A stretch of 64,000 nt of DNA from JAJYKN01 sp035516155 (GTDB taxonomy: Bacteria > Nitrospirota > UBA9217). The notes under the pieces were generated by a model. The model worked only from the letters and a program-made list of their open reading frames with translations, did no database searches and was not told the DNA's origin. The translations under genes were made by a program, and so were the position numbers. Position 1 is the first letter of the stretch, and each line of letters opens with the position of its first letter. The stretch spans positions 1 through 64,000 of the forward strand of contig DATJAP010000035.1 of NCBI GenBank assembly GCA_035516155.1, in the 5' to 3' direction. Positions 9,011 to 18,175 of the stretch are shown piece after piece.

Positions 9011-11032
9011 ATGCTCATCTACACGATAACGATTTTTCTTAGTGCTTTTCTTCTTTTCCAAATCCAGCCCATGATTACGAAGATGATACTGCCCTGGTTC
9101 GGCGGCTCTGCATCGGTCTGGATCACCGCACTGCTCTTTTTCCAGATCGAGCTGCTCGGCGGATATCTCTATGCGCACTGGTCTGTCCGCTCGCTCAAAC
9201 CAAAAGCGCAGTCCCTGGTGCACATCGTTTTGCTCGCGGTCAGCCTCCTGTTCCTGCCGATAGCACCGTCATTGGCATGGAGACCGTCAGGCTCTGAGGC
9301 CCCGATCCCGCGCATCCTAGGCCTTCTGGCTGTTTCGATAGGGTTACCTTATTTCCTGCTTTCGACAACGAGCCCGCTTATCCAGGCATGGTACGCGCGG
9401 AAATTCAAAGCAGCACTGCCTTATAAACTGTTCGCATTGTCGAACCTGGCTTCACTCCTCGGCCTTCTTGCCTACCCGATCCTGGTCGAACCCAATATTA
9501 CCCTTCGGCAGCAATCACTGGGATGGTCCTCGGCTTTTGCGGTATTTGTTGCGCTCGGAATCGCCGTTGCAAAAGCAAATAAGCGGAACATAGCCGTTGA
9601 TGTCTGCGATGGAACCACGGTCCCCGAAACCCCTGTTGATGACTCCACCCCTCCGACCTTGCGGGAAAAAATATTCTGGCTTGTCCTCGCCGCATGCGCC
9701 TCCATGCTTCTGCTCTCTGTCACAAACCATCTCACCCAGAACATCGCTTCCATTCCATTCCTCTGGGTGCTGCCACTCTCCCTCTATCTCCTGACTTTCA
9801 TCCTGACCTTCGACTATGAACAGCTCTACCGCCGCAGAATTTTTCTCTGGCTTTTGGTTCCCGCTTTGGGCGGTATGGCGTATGGTCTTGTGAACTGGAA
9901 TTCACAAACCAACCTCAGGCTGGTCATCGCGACATATGCAACAGGACTCTTTATCGCCTGCATATTTTTTCACGGCGAGCTGGTGAAACGCAAGCCCGAC
10001 CCTCGGCATCTGACGTCCTTCTACCTTATGCTGTCCCTGGGCGGTGCGCTGGGAGGTATACTCGTCGGCATCGCTGCCCCCACTCTTCTGCCGGCCTATT
10101 TCGAACTTCCCATAACGCTCGCCTTTTGCGCAGTGCTCCTGCTACTGCTCCTGGATTACCATAAGCATCGCATCCTCCTGGCCATCGGCTGGACAACGGC
10201 CACCATGGTCATTCTTGCATCGGGATATTATGTGTCCTCCTACATCCACGAGGTGCGACTGATGGCGAGAAACTTTTATGGTGGTCTCCGAGTGAATGAA
10301 TATCATCAGGGAACGCCAAACGAAATCAGGGTGCTTGTAAGCGGGACCGTGACGCACGGCATACAATACATGCCCTCATCTCGTCGACGGGAGCTTATTT
10401 CGTACTATGGACCTGAATCGGGTGTTGCGCTTGCGGTGACGTACCTCCGTCGATCACCGCTGCGCATCGGGGTCATCGGACTCGGTGCAGGAACCCTTGC
10501 AGCCTACGCCCGGCCCGGGGACACGATCCGGTTTTACGAGATCAACCCACTCGTTGAGCAGCTGGCCCGGTCTGAGTTCACCTTTCTCAAGGACTGCCGT
10601 GGAAAAGTCGATGTAATTCTGGGCGACGGCCGCCTTTCTCTGGAACGCGAGCCAGACCAGCAGTTTGATCTGCTTGTCGTCGATGCTTTCACCGGTGATG
10701 CCATTCCTGTTCACCTTCTGACCAGGCAGGCGCTCGATATCTACTTCAGCCATTTGAAACCCGGCGGCATTCTGGCGCTGCACATTACAAATACTTACCT
10801 AGATCTTGAACCAGTCGTGGAAAAACTCAGCACAGACCTGGGGAAACATTCCCTGCTTGTTACGAACGATTCCGACAGCCGGCATAACGTTTTTCGAGCC
10901 ATCTGGGCGCTTCTCTCGTCGCAGCCGCTCGAATCTCCGCTCTTCGCTACTGCATCGAAAAAGCTCATTGCACGACCGGACCTTCGCGTCTGGACCGATG
11001 ATTACAATAATCTGTTTCAGATATTGAAGTAG
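9011..11032 (+). CDS. Fused multi-helix membrane / spermidine synthase-like protein
   Basis: This 673-residue protein has about a dozen hydrophobic segments in its first 420 residues and a soluble C-terminal Rossmann domain of the spermidine synthase fold. The SAM/decarboxy-SAM-binding glycine loop is IGVIGLGAGTLAAYA, followed by the acidic RFYEINPLVEQLA and the catalytic-type DAFTGDAIPVHLLT. Such fused MFS/spermidine synthase proteins are common in Proteobacteria and Nitrospirota, and few have been studied. Whether it makes a polyamine is unknown. The N-terminal sequence (FLSAFLLFQIQPMITKMILPWFGG) matches the usual start of this family, so the ATG at 9011 is likely real although no ribosome site precedes it. 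Confidence 0.85.
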   Translation: MLIYTITIFLSAFLLFQIQPMITKMILPWFGGSASVWITALLFFQIELLGGYLYAHWSVRSLKPKAQSLVHIVLLAVSLLFLPIAPSLAWRPSGSEAPIPRILGLLAVSIGLPYFLLSTTSPLIQAWYARKFKAALPYKLFALSNLASLLGLLAYPILVEPNITLRQQSLGWSSAFAVFVALGIAVAKANKRNIAVDVCDGTTVPETPVDDSTPPTLREKIFWLVLAACASMLLLSVTNHLTQNIASIPFLWVLPLSLYLLTFILTFDYEQLYRRRIFLWLLVPALGGMAYGLVNWNSQTNLRLVIATYATGLFIACIFFHGELVKRKPDPRHLTSFYLMLSLGGALGGILVGIAAPTLLPAYFELPITLAFCAVLLLLLLDYHKHRILLAIGWTTATMVILASGYYVSSYIHEVRLMARNFYGGLRVNEYHQGTPNEIRVLVSGTVTHGIQYMPSSRRRELISYYGPESGVALAVTYLRRSPLRIGVIGLGAGTLAAYARPGDTIRFYEINPLVEQLARSEFTFLKDCRGKVDVILGDGRLSLEREPDQQFDLLVVDAFTGDAIPVHLLTRQALDIYFSHLKPGGILALHITNTYLDLEPVVEKLSTDLGKHSLLVTNDSDSRHNVFRAIWALLSSQPLESPLFATASKKLIARPDLRVWTDDYNNLFQILK

Positions 11033-11052
11033 GATTTTTACTGTCCGTTTTT

Positions 11053-11112
11053 AAAATAAAATGAGACAATCCAGAATATAATGAGACCAATACAAAAATA
11101 AAATGCGACAAT
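11053..11112. repeat. Three tandem AT-rich repeats resembling an insertion-sequence end
   Basis: Three degenerate copies of a roughly 18-base unit (AAAATAAAATGAGACAAT) lie at 11053-11070, 11073-11091 and 11095-11112. Repeated short units with this kind of core occur at the tips of IS elements, as at the IS on the left of this window. No transposase gene accompanies them, so this may be an orphan IS end. The repeats are visible; the IS origin is inferred. Confidence 0.5.
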
Positions 11113-11460
11113 TATGAATTAGTTCTCGTCCTTTTGACATGCTCGCCACCTAGAACAGCTGAACTTTCCTGGAATGAAGTGTTCGACCAAAAGAACATCC
11201 CCCGCAAGTTCAAATTTTAGCAACTCCAAACATTACATTAAGAAAGAATGATCACAGATCGTCATTGATGTGATAGAGAAAATTCATTGTGTGATATCAG
11301 TATAATATCATAATAAGGCAGAGAGTCATTTGTGAGCCTATATGAACCTAAAAAAACCATCACTGGCCGTGTGGTACGGCCCGTGACGGTAAAGTATCAT
11401 GCGTTTTAACAACTCAAGAAAGTTAAGCATCTTAGGACAGAGGGTTCTGGAGTTTCCCTC
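11113..11460. other. Intergenic region after the IS-end-like repeats
   Basis: About 350 AT-rich bases lie between the repeats and the 3' end of the beta-helix lipoprotein gene. I see a short imperfect hairpin (GGCCGTGTGGTACGGCC, around 11363-11380) but no gene or clear terminator. Confidence 0.45.
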
Positions 11461-12591
11461 TTAAGGACAATGGTTTGACCCTCCAGTTCCCCACACGACA
11501 GTGCCGGTCCCAGTCGTGATTATTTGACTCCCACATATAGGGGGCGTGGTCGGCCAAGTATTACCGACCGCATAGATCGTGGTCGATGCACCGTGGAATA
11601 TAACCGTACCTGTTACACTGCTGAAGATATTGTTGCCAGGGGAAAGTGCTGTACCCAGATCGGGTGTAGCGGAATCAGCTGTCCACACTGCAGGACCAGC
11701 GCTTAAATTAAAAGTATTGTTTCGTACGATCGGAGATGAGGTGATTCCTAACGCTCCATAGCCATAACCTGATGAGGAGAACGTGTTGTTTTGGATGTTC
11801 GGCGAGCCGTTTTCAACCTGTATCCCCATCCAACCTTGAGTTGTAATCGTATTGCCTAGGATTATGGCGTTTCCCACGGCGTTCGTAATGGCGTAGGAGC
11901 TAATAGCGAACGTATTTCCTTGAATCGTGACTGTTCCCGTGCACCCGCTGTAGACCCCATAGGAGCTGCTCTGAAATGTATTGTTCATAATCACTGGATT
12001 GCCGCCGTTTTGCAGGAGGACGCCGCCGTATAAGTTGGTAAGGAACGTGTTGTCGGTAGCCACGGTGCTGAAATTATCGCCGGATATTGCAAAACTATTA
12101 AGGGTGTAAACTGTGTCATCTATCTCAAAACCTGAAATGGTTGTGGTTGATCCGCTAATAAGGGCCGCATAATAGTTGCCAAAGATGCCTGATGAACTAC
12201 CGCTACCATGCCCTTTGATCAATGTCGGCGTGATTCCATTGCCCATGTTTGTAACATCGCCGATGAGACTGACACCGGTTGGGATTTTTATCGGGAAAAC
12301 CTCTCCATTTGAGAGATCGTAGGTCCCAGGGGCCACCCATACTACATCTCCTGACGATGCGGCGGTAAGTGCCGCAGTTATTGTTTTATAGGCTAAACAT
12401 GTCCCCGAGGCTGTCGCGTCGTTACCCACTGATGCTGAAACGATCTTCGTTGCCGACACGGTGACAGGCGGGGTCGGCGCCGTACAGTTCACATTTATTG
12501 GACTTGAACCACCGCCTCCTCCTCCGCTACAGGTAGTAAGCAGAGCCGCCATCAAAAAAAATAGAACCATGATGAGGACTAACCTCTTCAT
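11461..12591 (-). CDS. Beta-helix lipoprotein (DUF1565-like), under a c-di-GMP riboswitch
   Basis: This 376-residue exported protein begins with a lipoprotein signal peptide ending in the lipobox LLTTC, then a glycine linker. Residues about 65-120 show the DUF1565 signature (YKTITAALTAASSGDVVWVAPGTYD), followed by many short turns of a right-handed parallel beta-helix (repeated NNTF, GNTF, GNTI and NNTF). Such folds bind or cleave polysaccharides or serve as surface adhesins. An AGGAGG lies seven bases before the ATG. A GEMM-I riboswitch with an overlapping terminator lies about 80 bases upstream, so expression should follow c-di-GMP, which fits a surface or biofilm role. No catalytic residues are evident. 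Confidence 0.8.
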   Translation of the reverse strand: MKRLVLIMVLFFLMAALLTTCSGGGGGGSSPINVNCTAPTPPVTVSATKIVSASVGNDATASGTCLAYKTITAALTAASSGDVVWVAPGTYDLSNGEVFPIKIPTGVSLIGDVTNMGNGITPTLIKGHGSGSSSGIFGNYYAALISGSTTTISGFEIDDTVYTLNSFAISGDNFSTVATDNTFLTNLYGGVLLQNGGNPVIMNNTFQSSSYGVYSGCTGTVTIQGNTFAISSYAITNAVGNAIILGNTITTQGWMGIQVENGSPNIQNNTFSSSGYGYGALGITSSPIVRNNTFNLSAGPAVWTADSATPDLGTALSPGNNIFSSVTGTVIFHGASTTIYAVGNTWPTTPPICGSQIITTGTGTVVWGTGGSNHCP

Positions 12592-12669
12592 ATTGACCTC
12601 CTATCTTTTTTCACCGCACTTCTACTATATATATGACCCTTTTGATTGCAGGCGATGACTTTTGTCAAT

Positions 12670-12790
12670 AAAAAAAGCCGAGCGAACCAAAGGCATTATC
12701 CTTCGGCAGCTCGGCTGTCTTTGTCTCCTGAGACCCGTTGCTTTCCGTCCCCGTCTCTCGGCGGGTTTGGCTTTATCGGGGAATCCCATT
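12670..12790 (-). ncRNA. GEMM-I cyclic di-GMP riboswitch 1 with terminator
   Basis: Read on the minus strand, the RNA shows the GEMM-I landmarks in order: CGATAAAGCCAAACC, a GAGA tetraloop stem, GGGACGGAAAGCAACGGGTC, a second helix, and the GACAGCCGAGCTGCCGAA closing strand. The base aligned with the ligand-contacting G20 of characterised c-di-GMP riboswitches is G by my hand alignment, which favours c-di-GMP over cGAMP. The closing strand (12709-12716) can instead pair with 12676-12683 to form a hairpin followed by seven U (12670-12676). That is an intrinsic terminator overlapping the aptamer, suggesting an ON switch. The regulated gene is the beta-helix lipoprotein. Confidence 0.85.
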
Positions 12791-12800
12791 TATAAGAGCC

Positions 12801-12828
12801 ATAATACTATATATTAACGGATTCTAAA
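12801..12828 (-). promoter_or_regulatory. Probable promoter of riboswitch 1
   Basis: TTTAGA (12823-12828 on the minus strand) and TATTAT (12801-12806) are 16 bases apart. The distance from the -10 box to the aptamer matches that at riboswitch 2, whose promoter is much stronger. The -35 is only 4 of 6. Confidence 0.4.
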
Positions 12829-13101
12829 AATGTGATATTTAAAAAAACTAAGGAAGTTATTCGATGAACTTAATCTTAATTTAGCATAAAATATTGGCTA
12901 ATGGCGGAGTAATTTATTGGTAGATTGTAGTGGTTACGGAATGCAATGTTAATTGCTTACAAAATTGGCAACTCGTGAACTTCAGGAAGGATGTATTGAT
13001 AAATGACAATGGCGTGAACGCATTTTCAAGTTGAAGCACGCAGAAACTGATACAGGCAATCCTTGCAAGTACAGGAAGCAACTTTAGTAAACATAAATCA
13101 T

Positions 13102-13608
13102 CTAGCCCAATCCTCCAGCTGCTCCCTTTAGCGTTTCTATGTCAATTTTTTTCATTTGAAGTATTGCTTTCATAACCCTTCGCGTTTTTTCAGGATCAGG
13201 GTCGGTTAAAAGCCTGGCCATAATCGTGGGAACTATCTGCCAAGAAATACCATATTTGTCTTTCAACCAACCGCATTGTTGCGCTTTTGCATCTCGGCCT
13301 TCGGATAGTTTTCCCCAGTAATAGTCTATTTCATCCTGCGACTCACAGTTAACGACAAATGAAATTGCCTCATTGAATTTGAAATGAGGACCGCCGTTTA
13401 AGGCTACAAACTCTTGTCCTGCAATCTGGAACGCGATGGTCATTACTGTTCCCTTTGGTCTTCCGGAGGAGTTCGCCGCCTCTTCTCCATAGTGTGTAAC
13501 GCTCTCAATCATAGAATTTTTGAAAATTGAGGTATAATAGCGAACAGCCTCTTCGGCTTGATTGTCAAACCATAAAAAGGGAGTGATTTTTTGAATTCTA
13601 GTTTTCAT
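13102..13608 (-). CDS. VOC-family (PhnB / glyoxalase-fold) protein
   Basis: This 168-residue protein matches the 3-demethylubiquinone methyltransferase-like / PhnB branch of the vicinal oxygen chelate superfamily. The signature start ITPFLWFDNQAEEAVRYYTSIF is followed by the GTVMTIAFQIAGQEFVALNGGP strand pair and the CGWLKDKYGISWQIVP motif. Members of this branch have no settled reaction despite old names. GAGGGAG lies before the ATG. It follows the hybrid histidine kinase on the same strand with a 32-base gap, so the two are probably co-transcribed, although a functional link is not obvious. Confidence 0.85.
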   Translation of the reverse strand: MKTRIQKITPFLWFDNQAEEAVRYYTSIFKNSMIESVTHYGEEAANSSGRPKGTVMTIAFQIAGQEFVALNGGPHFKFNEAISFVVNCESQDEIDYYWGKLSEGRDAKAQQCGWLKDKYGISWQIVPTIMARLLTDPDPEKTRRVMKAILQMKKIDIETLKGAAGGLG

Positions 13609-13640
13609 AGTGTTTCTCCCTCTTGTTTGCCATAAATTAA

Positions 13641-15890
13641 TTAACTTCCAGTTTTGAGATTCTTATCCAAAACATCTCTCACTCTCTGAAGAAATTCTCC
13701 CGGTGCCACCGGTTTGAGGACAAAATCCAATCCTAGATCAAAGACTCCTTTTTTATGGATAATATCCGCCGTGTAGCCACTTGTGAATATTACTTTAATT
13801 TCAGGTCGAAATTTCTTAATTTCCTGATACATTTCTTTGCCGTTTATTTTCGGCATGATGATGTCGCTGACAACCAGGTCTATGTTATTATTCTCTCTAA
13901 ATTTTTGAATCGCATCCTCACCATCGACAGCCTCTATGACCTGATAGCCAGCTTCCTTGAGCACAGTACGCATGAGCATGCGAACTTCGCCATCGTCCTC
14001 TGCGAGCAGAACAGTTTCCGTACCTCGGCTTATGAATTCCTGATGGTGTTTTTTATCTGATGGGTTTGCCTGAAAAATAAGAGGAAGGTAAATCTTGAAC
14101 GTTGTTCCCCTATCAGGCTCGCTATAAACATTAATATAACCGTTGTGTTGCTTCACAATCCCATACACCATGGCCAGACCCAGCCCGGTACCTTTTCCAA
14201 CTTCCTTTGTCGTAAAGAATGGCTCGAATATTTTTGTTCGGATATCTTCATCCATGCCGATGCCGGTGTCCGTTACCATGATGAGGGCATATGTTCCGGG
14301 TTTACCATAGGCATGGGTCAGCAGGAAGTCCTCGCCCATATCGAATGGACTGGTTTCAATCAACAAAAGCCCACCATTCGGCATGGCATCGCGTGAATTC
14401 GTTGCCAGATTCATTATGATCTGCTCAATTTGCACGCTGTCCGCCAAGACCGGTAAATTTTGTTTAAAGAATCGCGTTTTAATCTCGATGTCTTCTCCGA
14501 TAACCCTATGCAATAGCTTCTCAACCTGACTGATAATCGCGTTGACATCTACAGGCTTTAAGTCGATGACCTGTTTTCTGCTGAAAGCAAGGAGACCTCG
14601 AGTGAGATGCGATGCTCGTTCTGCAGACGCAAGAATATGCTGGACGTGGACTTTTAACGTATCTCCTTCAGAAAGTTTCATCAAGAGCAGGTTGCCGTAG
14701 CCGATAATAGCAGTGAGAATATTATTGAAGTCGTGAGCAACTCCTCCAGCCAACTGACCCACGGCCTCCATTTTCTGAGCATGACGAAGCTGCACCTCGA
14801 GCTCCTTCAACGGCGTAATGTCAGTGATAAGGCCGTCATAATCAATCAGATGCTCACTTTTGTCAGAGCGTAATACCACTGTATTCCTTACCCATCGGAT
14901 AGTGCCATCTTTGTGGATAATTCGATATTCCAAAGGGTTTATCAAGCGGTTTGCGAGCACCTTCTTCTCATATTCTGTAACGGCAAATAGATCCCCGGGA
15001 TGGATGATTCGACGCCATAGATTTGGATCTGCATCGAATTCTTCATGGCTATAGCCGGTAACAGCCATGCATCCTGGCCCATGCATGATTGTCACAAGGC
15101 GCCCGTTTTCGACCTTGGCATTATATATATAATCCGTTACCGACTCAACGAGCCGCTTGAAGCGCTTTTCGCTCTCAGCGAGAGCTTTCTCTCCAGATAT
15201 TTGCTCCGAAACATCCTGTGCCGTTGAAATCATCAAATCCTGCTCGAATAGTGGGATATTCACCGCAGTGACGAATTTTGTTTCTCCTCGTTGATTGGTG
15301 ACTGCTATATTCTCCCAGCGCATCCTTGCCAAATTGCCACTAGCAATATCGCACATTATAGCCTCTTTCATTTCTTCTCGTCGAGCAGGATCCGGATACA
15401 CAAGGAGAAAGAATTTATCTACGTCCACGAAGGCATTCTTTGGCCATCCATATATCTCTGCAAATTTATCATTCAGATAAATAGTTTTCCCGTTTGTGAT
15501 TTTATTTACTGCTAAGCCGATCGGCAAATTTTTCAAGATCGTTTCTATAAAGGCATTTCGGTGGCTCAGGTTCTCCTCGGCCTGCTTTCGCTCTGCGACT
15601 TCCTGCTCCAATTTTATATTCTGCTTCCGTAATAGGGCGTCCATTTCAGACATTGAACGGATTATAAAGAAAAATATTATCGCAAGAGGCGGTGTTACTA
15701 AAAGAGGGGTGAGGGCTGGCAGAAGCAATGAAATGATGTTATGAAAAAAACTTGGTTCCCAAACTGCAAACACGATATAACAAAAGACAATGGAGAGTAT
15801 TGTAAGAAGCGTCGTGCTAGCAAGAATGGTAGTAGTTAATGTAAATTTGCGTGCTAATTGAGCCACTCTTAGAATCTGAGAAGTTTTCAT
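13641..15890 (-). CDS. Hybrid sensor histidine kinase with PAS domains and C-terminal receiver
   Basis: This 749-residue sensor has two N-terminal membrane helices (about 20-42 and 52-78), a coiled coil and two PAS domains (about 110-230 and 240-360; the second with YRIIHKDGTIRWVRNT). The dimerisation/phosphoacceptor helix carries His386 in GGVAHDFNN. The ATPase boxes are present (NLATNSRDAMP, DTGIGM, FFTTKEVGKGTGLGL), and a receiver at about 625-745 has phospho-acceptor Asp676 in VVSDIIMP. It should sense through PAS and relay phosphate within itself. No output regulator is adjacent. It resembles the kinase at 37983-40145 in its catalytic half. No good ribosome site precedes the ATG, so the start is uncertain by some residues. 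Confidence 0.9.
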   Translation of the reverse strand: MKTSQILRVAQLARKFTLTTTILASTTLLTILSIVFCYIVFAVWEPSFFHNIISLLLPALTPLLVTPPLAIIFFFIIRSMSEMDALLRKQNIKLEQEVAERKQAEENLSHRNAFIETILKNLPIGLAVNKITNGKTIYLNDKFAEIYGWPKNAFVDVDKFFLLVYPDPARREEMKEAIMCDIASGNLARMRWENIAVTNQRGETKFVTAVNIPLFEQDLMISTAQDVSEQISGEKALAESEKRFKRLVESVTDYIYNAKVENGRLVTIMHGPGCMAVTGYSHEEFDADPNLWRRIIHPGDLFAVTEYEKKVLANRLINPLEYRIIHKDGTIRWVRNTVVLRSDKSEHLIDYDGLITDITPLKELEVQLRHAQKMEAVGQLAGGVAHDFNNILTAIIGYGNLLLMKLSEGDTLKVHVQHILASAERASHLTRGLLAFSRKQVIDLKPVDVNAIISQVEKLLHRVIGEDIEIKTRFFKQNLPVLADSVQIEQIIMNLATNSRDAMPNGGLLLIETSPFDMGEDFLLTHAYGKPGTYALIMVTDTGIGMDEDIRTKIFEPFFTTKEVGKGTGLGLAMVYGIVKQHNGYINVYSEPDRGTTFKIYLPLIFQANPSDKKHHQEFISRGTETVLLAEDDGEVRMLMRTVLKEAGYQVIEAVDGEDAIQKFRENNNIDLVVSDIIMPKINGKEMYQEIKKFRPEIKVIFTSGYTADIIHKKGVFDLGLDFVLKPVAPGEFLQRVRDVLDKNLKTGS

Positions 15891-16395
15891 GGTTTAATCC
15901 GGAGTTTGTTTTCACCTTGAAACTACGTTTCTTTTGATTGTACACCTCTGCATAAATTATGCGCATTTACCGATTACTAAGCTTCCAGAATACTCATTCT
16001 CATATAATTCCAAAAGATTCTTGCGATTATACTCAAAATTGTGACCACTTGAAAGAAAATAATTATGGGTTTCAATGCACAGACGATCGCTCGATGACGA
16101 GGGGCAATGGAGCTTGCAGGAAGGTATGGTGCTATGTGATGAAGATGAAATGCATGGCGGCGCTTGGTGTCGGATATGCTGCTTATAACGAGTATAAGGA
16201 ATCCAGATGCGCTATTAAGATAACGTCAACAATTTGAAACATTGATGTTGCAATGACTGGCAACCACGCCAGTTGCAGGAAGTTTTTAACAATCTTTTGA
16301 AGAAGCGCTTCACCAATATTTCATCTAGAGATCCGCATTCATTTCAGTTACACGGCGTGCAGATTAGTAACACTGCAGGTTTCATACTGTTTTTT

Positions 16396-16434
16396 TTGAC
16401 TCACGATCACCCCAAAAGGGGACATCCGAGTCAA
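16396..16434. repeat. Imperfect inverted repeat with nested CCCC-AAAA-GGGG stem
   Basis: TTGACTC (16396-16402) pairs with GAGTCAA (16428-16434), and inside it CCCC (16410-16413) pairs with GGGG (16418-16421). There is no U-run after it on either strand, so it is not an ordinary terminator. Confidence 0.4.
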
Positions 16435-16544
16435 CTATATTTCAATGCAAAAACTAGTTGAAAAGTGATAATCATATGGAAAACATATAAATTGTGAGTT
16501 CACACTGTGAATGATCTGCGTGGAACGACTCGTTATCACTTTTT

Positions 16545-16748
16545 CTATCGAAGCATCATACCGATTCTGTTCCGCCGCACTGTACTGTTCGGTTTATCCC
16601 AAGACCAGTAGATACTTCGTGCCGTTCCCTTTATCTTATCATGTGTTACGAATACAAAATGTCGGCTGTCTTGACTATTATCTCGATTATCTCCAAGTAC
16701 GAAATACGAGTTATCAGGAACAATTGCAGGACAGTAGTCGTCGAGCAC
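16545..16748 (-). pseudogene. lepB: Signal peptidase I (lepB) C-terminal fragment
   Basis: The 67-residue frame contains the diagnostic box of signal peptidase I, PDNSYFVLGDNRDNSQDSR, followed by IKGTARSIYWSWD and the usual RIGMMLR ending. These are the substrate-binding and C-terminal conserved parts of the family. The N-terminal membrane helix and both catalytic residues (the Ser and Lys boxes) are absent: an in-frame stop lies just upstream of 16748 and nothing recognisable follows. It is therefore a decayed or truncated copy; the genome must have an intact one elsewhere. Confidence 0.8.
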
Positions 16749-17366
16749 TTGTATAGATCAACCTCATTAGCCGAATTTTAAACATAACGTAGAGTTTATA
16801 TTGTTTGCAACTTCAACCACTTAATCCGCATACACTTCTAAAATTAAAGGGTGCGCAATATTGTATCATTATTTTTGAATCATTTTGGAATGTTATAGCA
16901 ATATATGTTAGTATTTCTCGCTACATTCTAGTACTTTTATTTTTTTATTTCGAAAGAAGTTCTGAAGAAATATGACTGAATATCAATGTGATAATTGTTC
17001 ATCGAGATGTTCATTGTCGCACTATATTTTGTGACGGACACATCCGGTCTCAGGCACTATTTAAACGCCAGTGCAGATTCTGTTCGCCGACGCGGCACAA
17101 ATATTTGCCGCCCCTCCGGGTTATGGACTGACATTGAGAACCTGGTATTCTCCATGCAAACCGGTCTTCACACTCTGCAGCAATCTTCCACTAAAGTCTA
17201 TACTTCGAGTATTTCTGTTTTTAAACTGTTAACTGCTTCCTGAAACACTGCGATCTTTTTAATATTGTGAGCTTTGGCAAAGAGCCGCAAAGAGGCGTCT
17301 TAATCGTAACACTATTTCGTCCGGAAGGGTCGCGGTACATAAAAGGTTTTTCCCTCACTCTTCCGT

Positions 17367-18164
17367 TCATCCAATCTGAAAACACCGCATCGAAATCGAC
17401 CCATACTGAAACCCCTCATGAATAAACGTGAGAGTCTCTTTTTTTTCCTGGAGGGCGACAGCATAAATCATGGGCAGGTAATGGTCAAGCGTTGGCACGG
17501 CAAAAGCGGACGACCGTCCGAACTCATGGTAGCGTAGCAGGGCGTCGTGGTTTCCTTTGATGAGGCTGTCTTTTATCAACTCGTCAAACTCGGCGGCCCA
17601 GTCAAAGGTCGTTGCGTCGATGTTTTCGAAATCAAGCTCGCCGAGGTTATGAACGATGTTTCCGCTGCCGATAATCAGGACTCCGCGATGCCGCAGTTCG
17701 GCAAGCTCTCTCGCCAGGTCATAATGGTACTGAAGCGGCTTCGGATGCCATTCATTGTACGAGCAGTCAAGACTCATCTCGAATACGGGGATATCGGCAT
17801 TAGGGTAGATGTGCTTGAGCACAGCCCAGGCCGCGTGGTCCAGTCCCCACTCGCTGCTGCAGGTGATCTTGACCGTTTTCACGAGATTCATGATCGCTCG
17901 CGCATCATTCGGTGCGCCGGGACTCGGATAGCGCTGCGTGTAGAGCTCTTCGGGAAAACCGTAAAAATCATGGATAGTCTTCGGCATTTCCATGCAGGTT
18001 ACGGACGTCCCCTCCGTGAGCCAGTGGGCGGAGATTACCATGATCGCCTTTGGCTTCGGTAGAACCGCTGCTAGCCCGGAAAGACTTCTCGTGTAGCTGT
18101 TATCCAGAATGATGTTCATCGGTGAACCGTGCCCGATAAAAAGTACCGGCATTTTATTGGACAT
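17367..18164 (-). CDS. ygiD: LigB-family extradiol ring-cleavage dioxygenase (4,5-DOPA dioxygenase-like)
   Basis: This 265-residue protein matches the YgiD/DODA family, non-haem metal dioxygenases that open catechol-type rings. Recognisable blocks are PVLFIGHGSPMN (first metal His), VISAHWLTEGT (second His), WGLDHAAWAVLKHIYP, IIGSGNIVHNL and the late TLDHYLPMIYA. The length is typical. A strong AGGAGGAGAGGG lies before the ATG and overlaps the stop of the upstream membrane-protein gene, so the two form an operon with an 11-base gap. The natural substrate in bacteria without betalains is unknown. Confidence 0.9.
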   Translation of the reverse strand: MSNKMPVLFIGHGSPMNIILDNSYTRSLSGLAAVLPKPKAIMVISAHWLTEGTSVTCMEMPKTIHDFYGFPEELYTQRYPSPGAPNDARAIMNLVKTVKITCSSEWGLDHAAWAVLKHIYPNADIPVFEMSLDCSYNEWHPKPLQYHYDLARELAELRHRGVLIIGSGNIVHNLGELDFENIDATTFDWAAEFDELIKDSLIKGNHDALLRYHEFGRSSAFAVPTLDHYLPMIYAVALQEKKETLTFIHEGFQYGSISMRCFQIG

Positions 18165-18175
18165 TCCCTCTCCTC

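Larger units (their letters stand above)
15891..17366. other. Gene-poor AT-rich region with a signal peptidase remnant
   Basis: Nearly 1.5 kb has no intact gene that I can support. It contains a signal peptidase I fragment (16545-16748) and an inverted repeat (16396-16434), each listed separately. Open frames at 15959-16237 and 16995-17243 have no ribosome sites, no recognisable motifs and unlikely composition. Confidence 0.6.

Noticed and set aside
15959..16237. 92-residue plus-strand frame in the gene-poor region
   Set aside because: It has no ribosome site, no recognisable sequence and many rare-looking residues; probably chance.
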